A DNA stretch of 31,368 nucleotides from a bacterium. Lineage in GTDB: Bacteria; JAJRZV01. The notes under the pieces are model-generated. The model did no database searches. It was given only the letters and a program-made list of their open reading frames with translations, and was not told where the DNA came from. Location of the stretch: the NCBI GenBank assembly GCA_024275095.1, contig JAJRZV010000036.1, positions 1 through 31,368 on the forward strand. Direction: 5' to 3'. Shown here one piece after another: positions 31,095-31,368 of the stretch; within the stretch, counting starts at the first letter, position 1; each line of letters opens with the position of its first letter. Made by a program: the position numbers and the translations under genes.

Positions 31095-31368
31095 CGAGAT
31101 AGTGTTGTAGCTCTTTTACGGAAAAGAGGTAAAAAGAGAAAAAAAGCCCCAAAGAAATCGCGTCCATTCCGGCATCCATTTCAGCATCGTTAATATTTGG
31201 TCTGAAACCTGTATCCTGAATACAACCCCGAAAAATCTCCTCCCACTACGCTGAGCTCAGGAGATCAGCCTTGTGGAGGTTTTCAAAATTCTCCTTCCTT
31301 GCCGGTGGAATTTCCTTTTTTCCTCTCTCTTGATGGAAAGAGATTGATAAAGGAGGCCACGCCACAAC
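31095..31368 (-). other. Edge region; open frame broken by one TAG, no supported gene
   Basis: On the minus strand one frame runs from the window edge for 40 codons to TAG 31246-31248, then continues open for another 69 codons to TGA 31036-31038. The part before the TAG (including FHQERGKKEIPPARKENFEN) could be the end of a gene outside the window. The part after it contains FRPNINDAEMDAGMDAISLG and an ATG at 31179 without a ribosome site. No family is recognised. A perfect 10-bp palindrome CTGAGCTCAG lies at 31251-31260. On the plus strand AAAGGAGG near 31348 could be the ribosome site of a gene starting beyond the edge. Confidence 0.3.

Noticed and set aside
1-31368. CRISPR arrays, insertion sequences, tRNA or rRNA genes
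   Set aside because: Looked for on both strands; no spaced repeats, transposase motifs, terminal repeats or tRNA-like segments were found.

Overview
The window comes from a diderm (Gram-negative) bacterium. It carries lpxC for lipid A synthesis and type IV pilus genes in the order pilB-pilT-pilC-pilS. That order, the aminoacyl-tRNA synthetase neighbourhood (hisS, argS, a SPOR protein, aspS) and the GlcD/GlcF-type oxidoreductases point to a deltaproteobacterial / Desulfobacterota-like lineage. This assignment is inference from gene content and order; no marker gene was compared. Almost everything lies on the minus strand in tightly coupled operons. One gene, a short-chain dehydrogenase, is on the plus strand.

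Layout, left to right. (1) 1-4526: type IV pilus operon read leftward (pilB, pilT, pilC, start of pilS) behind a sigma70-like promoter. (2) 4617-12496: a sigma54-type activator with a degenerate receiver domain, a sirtuin, hisS, a small four-cysteine protein, argS (reading frame broken), a SPOR protein and aspS, read leftward. (3) 12436-12754: a 319-bp divergent control region with a leftward sigma70 promoter, a rightward sigma70 promoter, a sigma54-like element, overlapping inverted repeats and a GC-rich 5'UTR hairpin. It feeds the plus-strand SDR gene, which ends in a clear terminator. (4) 13646-26562: a nine-gene, translationally coupled minus-strand operon. In transcription order it encodes a GH18-like TIM-barrel protein, a DUF4175-like coiled-coil membrane protein, a HExxH peptidase with TPRs, a MoxR ATPase, a DUF58 protein, a BatA-like VWA membrane protein, a DUF4159 protein, a VWA/GATase-like membrane protein and LpxC. 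(5) 26619-30968: an FAD oxidase, CCG iron-sulfur protein, FAD oxidase operon resembling GlcD/GlcF enzymes. (6) 31095-31368: an edge region with no supported gene.

How it fits together. The pilus genes form a standard assembly/retraction module. The synthetase operon is housekeeping, but argS is split by what looks like a 2-nt CG expansion. The MoxR operon is the best candidate for an incompletely described system. It joins a cytoplasmic AAA+ chaperone, three von Willebrand-type proteins with intact MIDAS starts, periplasm-facing coiled-coil and hydrolase-like proteins, and the committed enzyme of lipid A synthesis. Its architecture suggests cell-envelope assembly or quality control. The parts are recognisable families; their joint function is inference.
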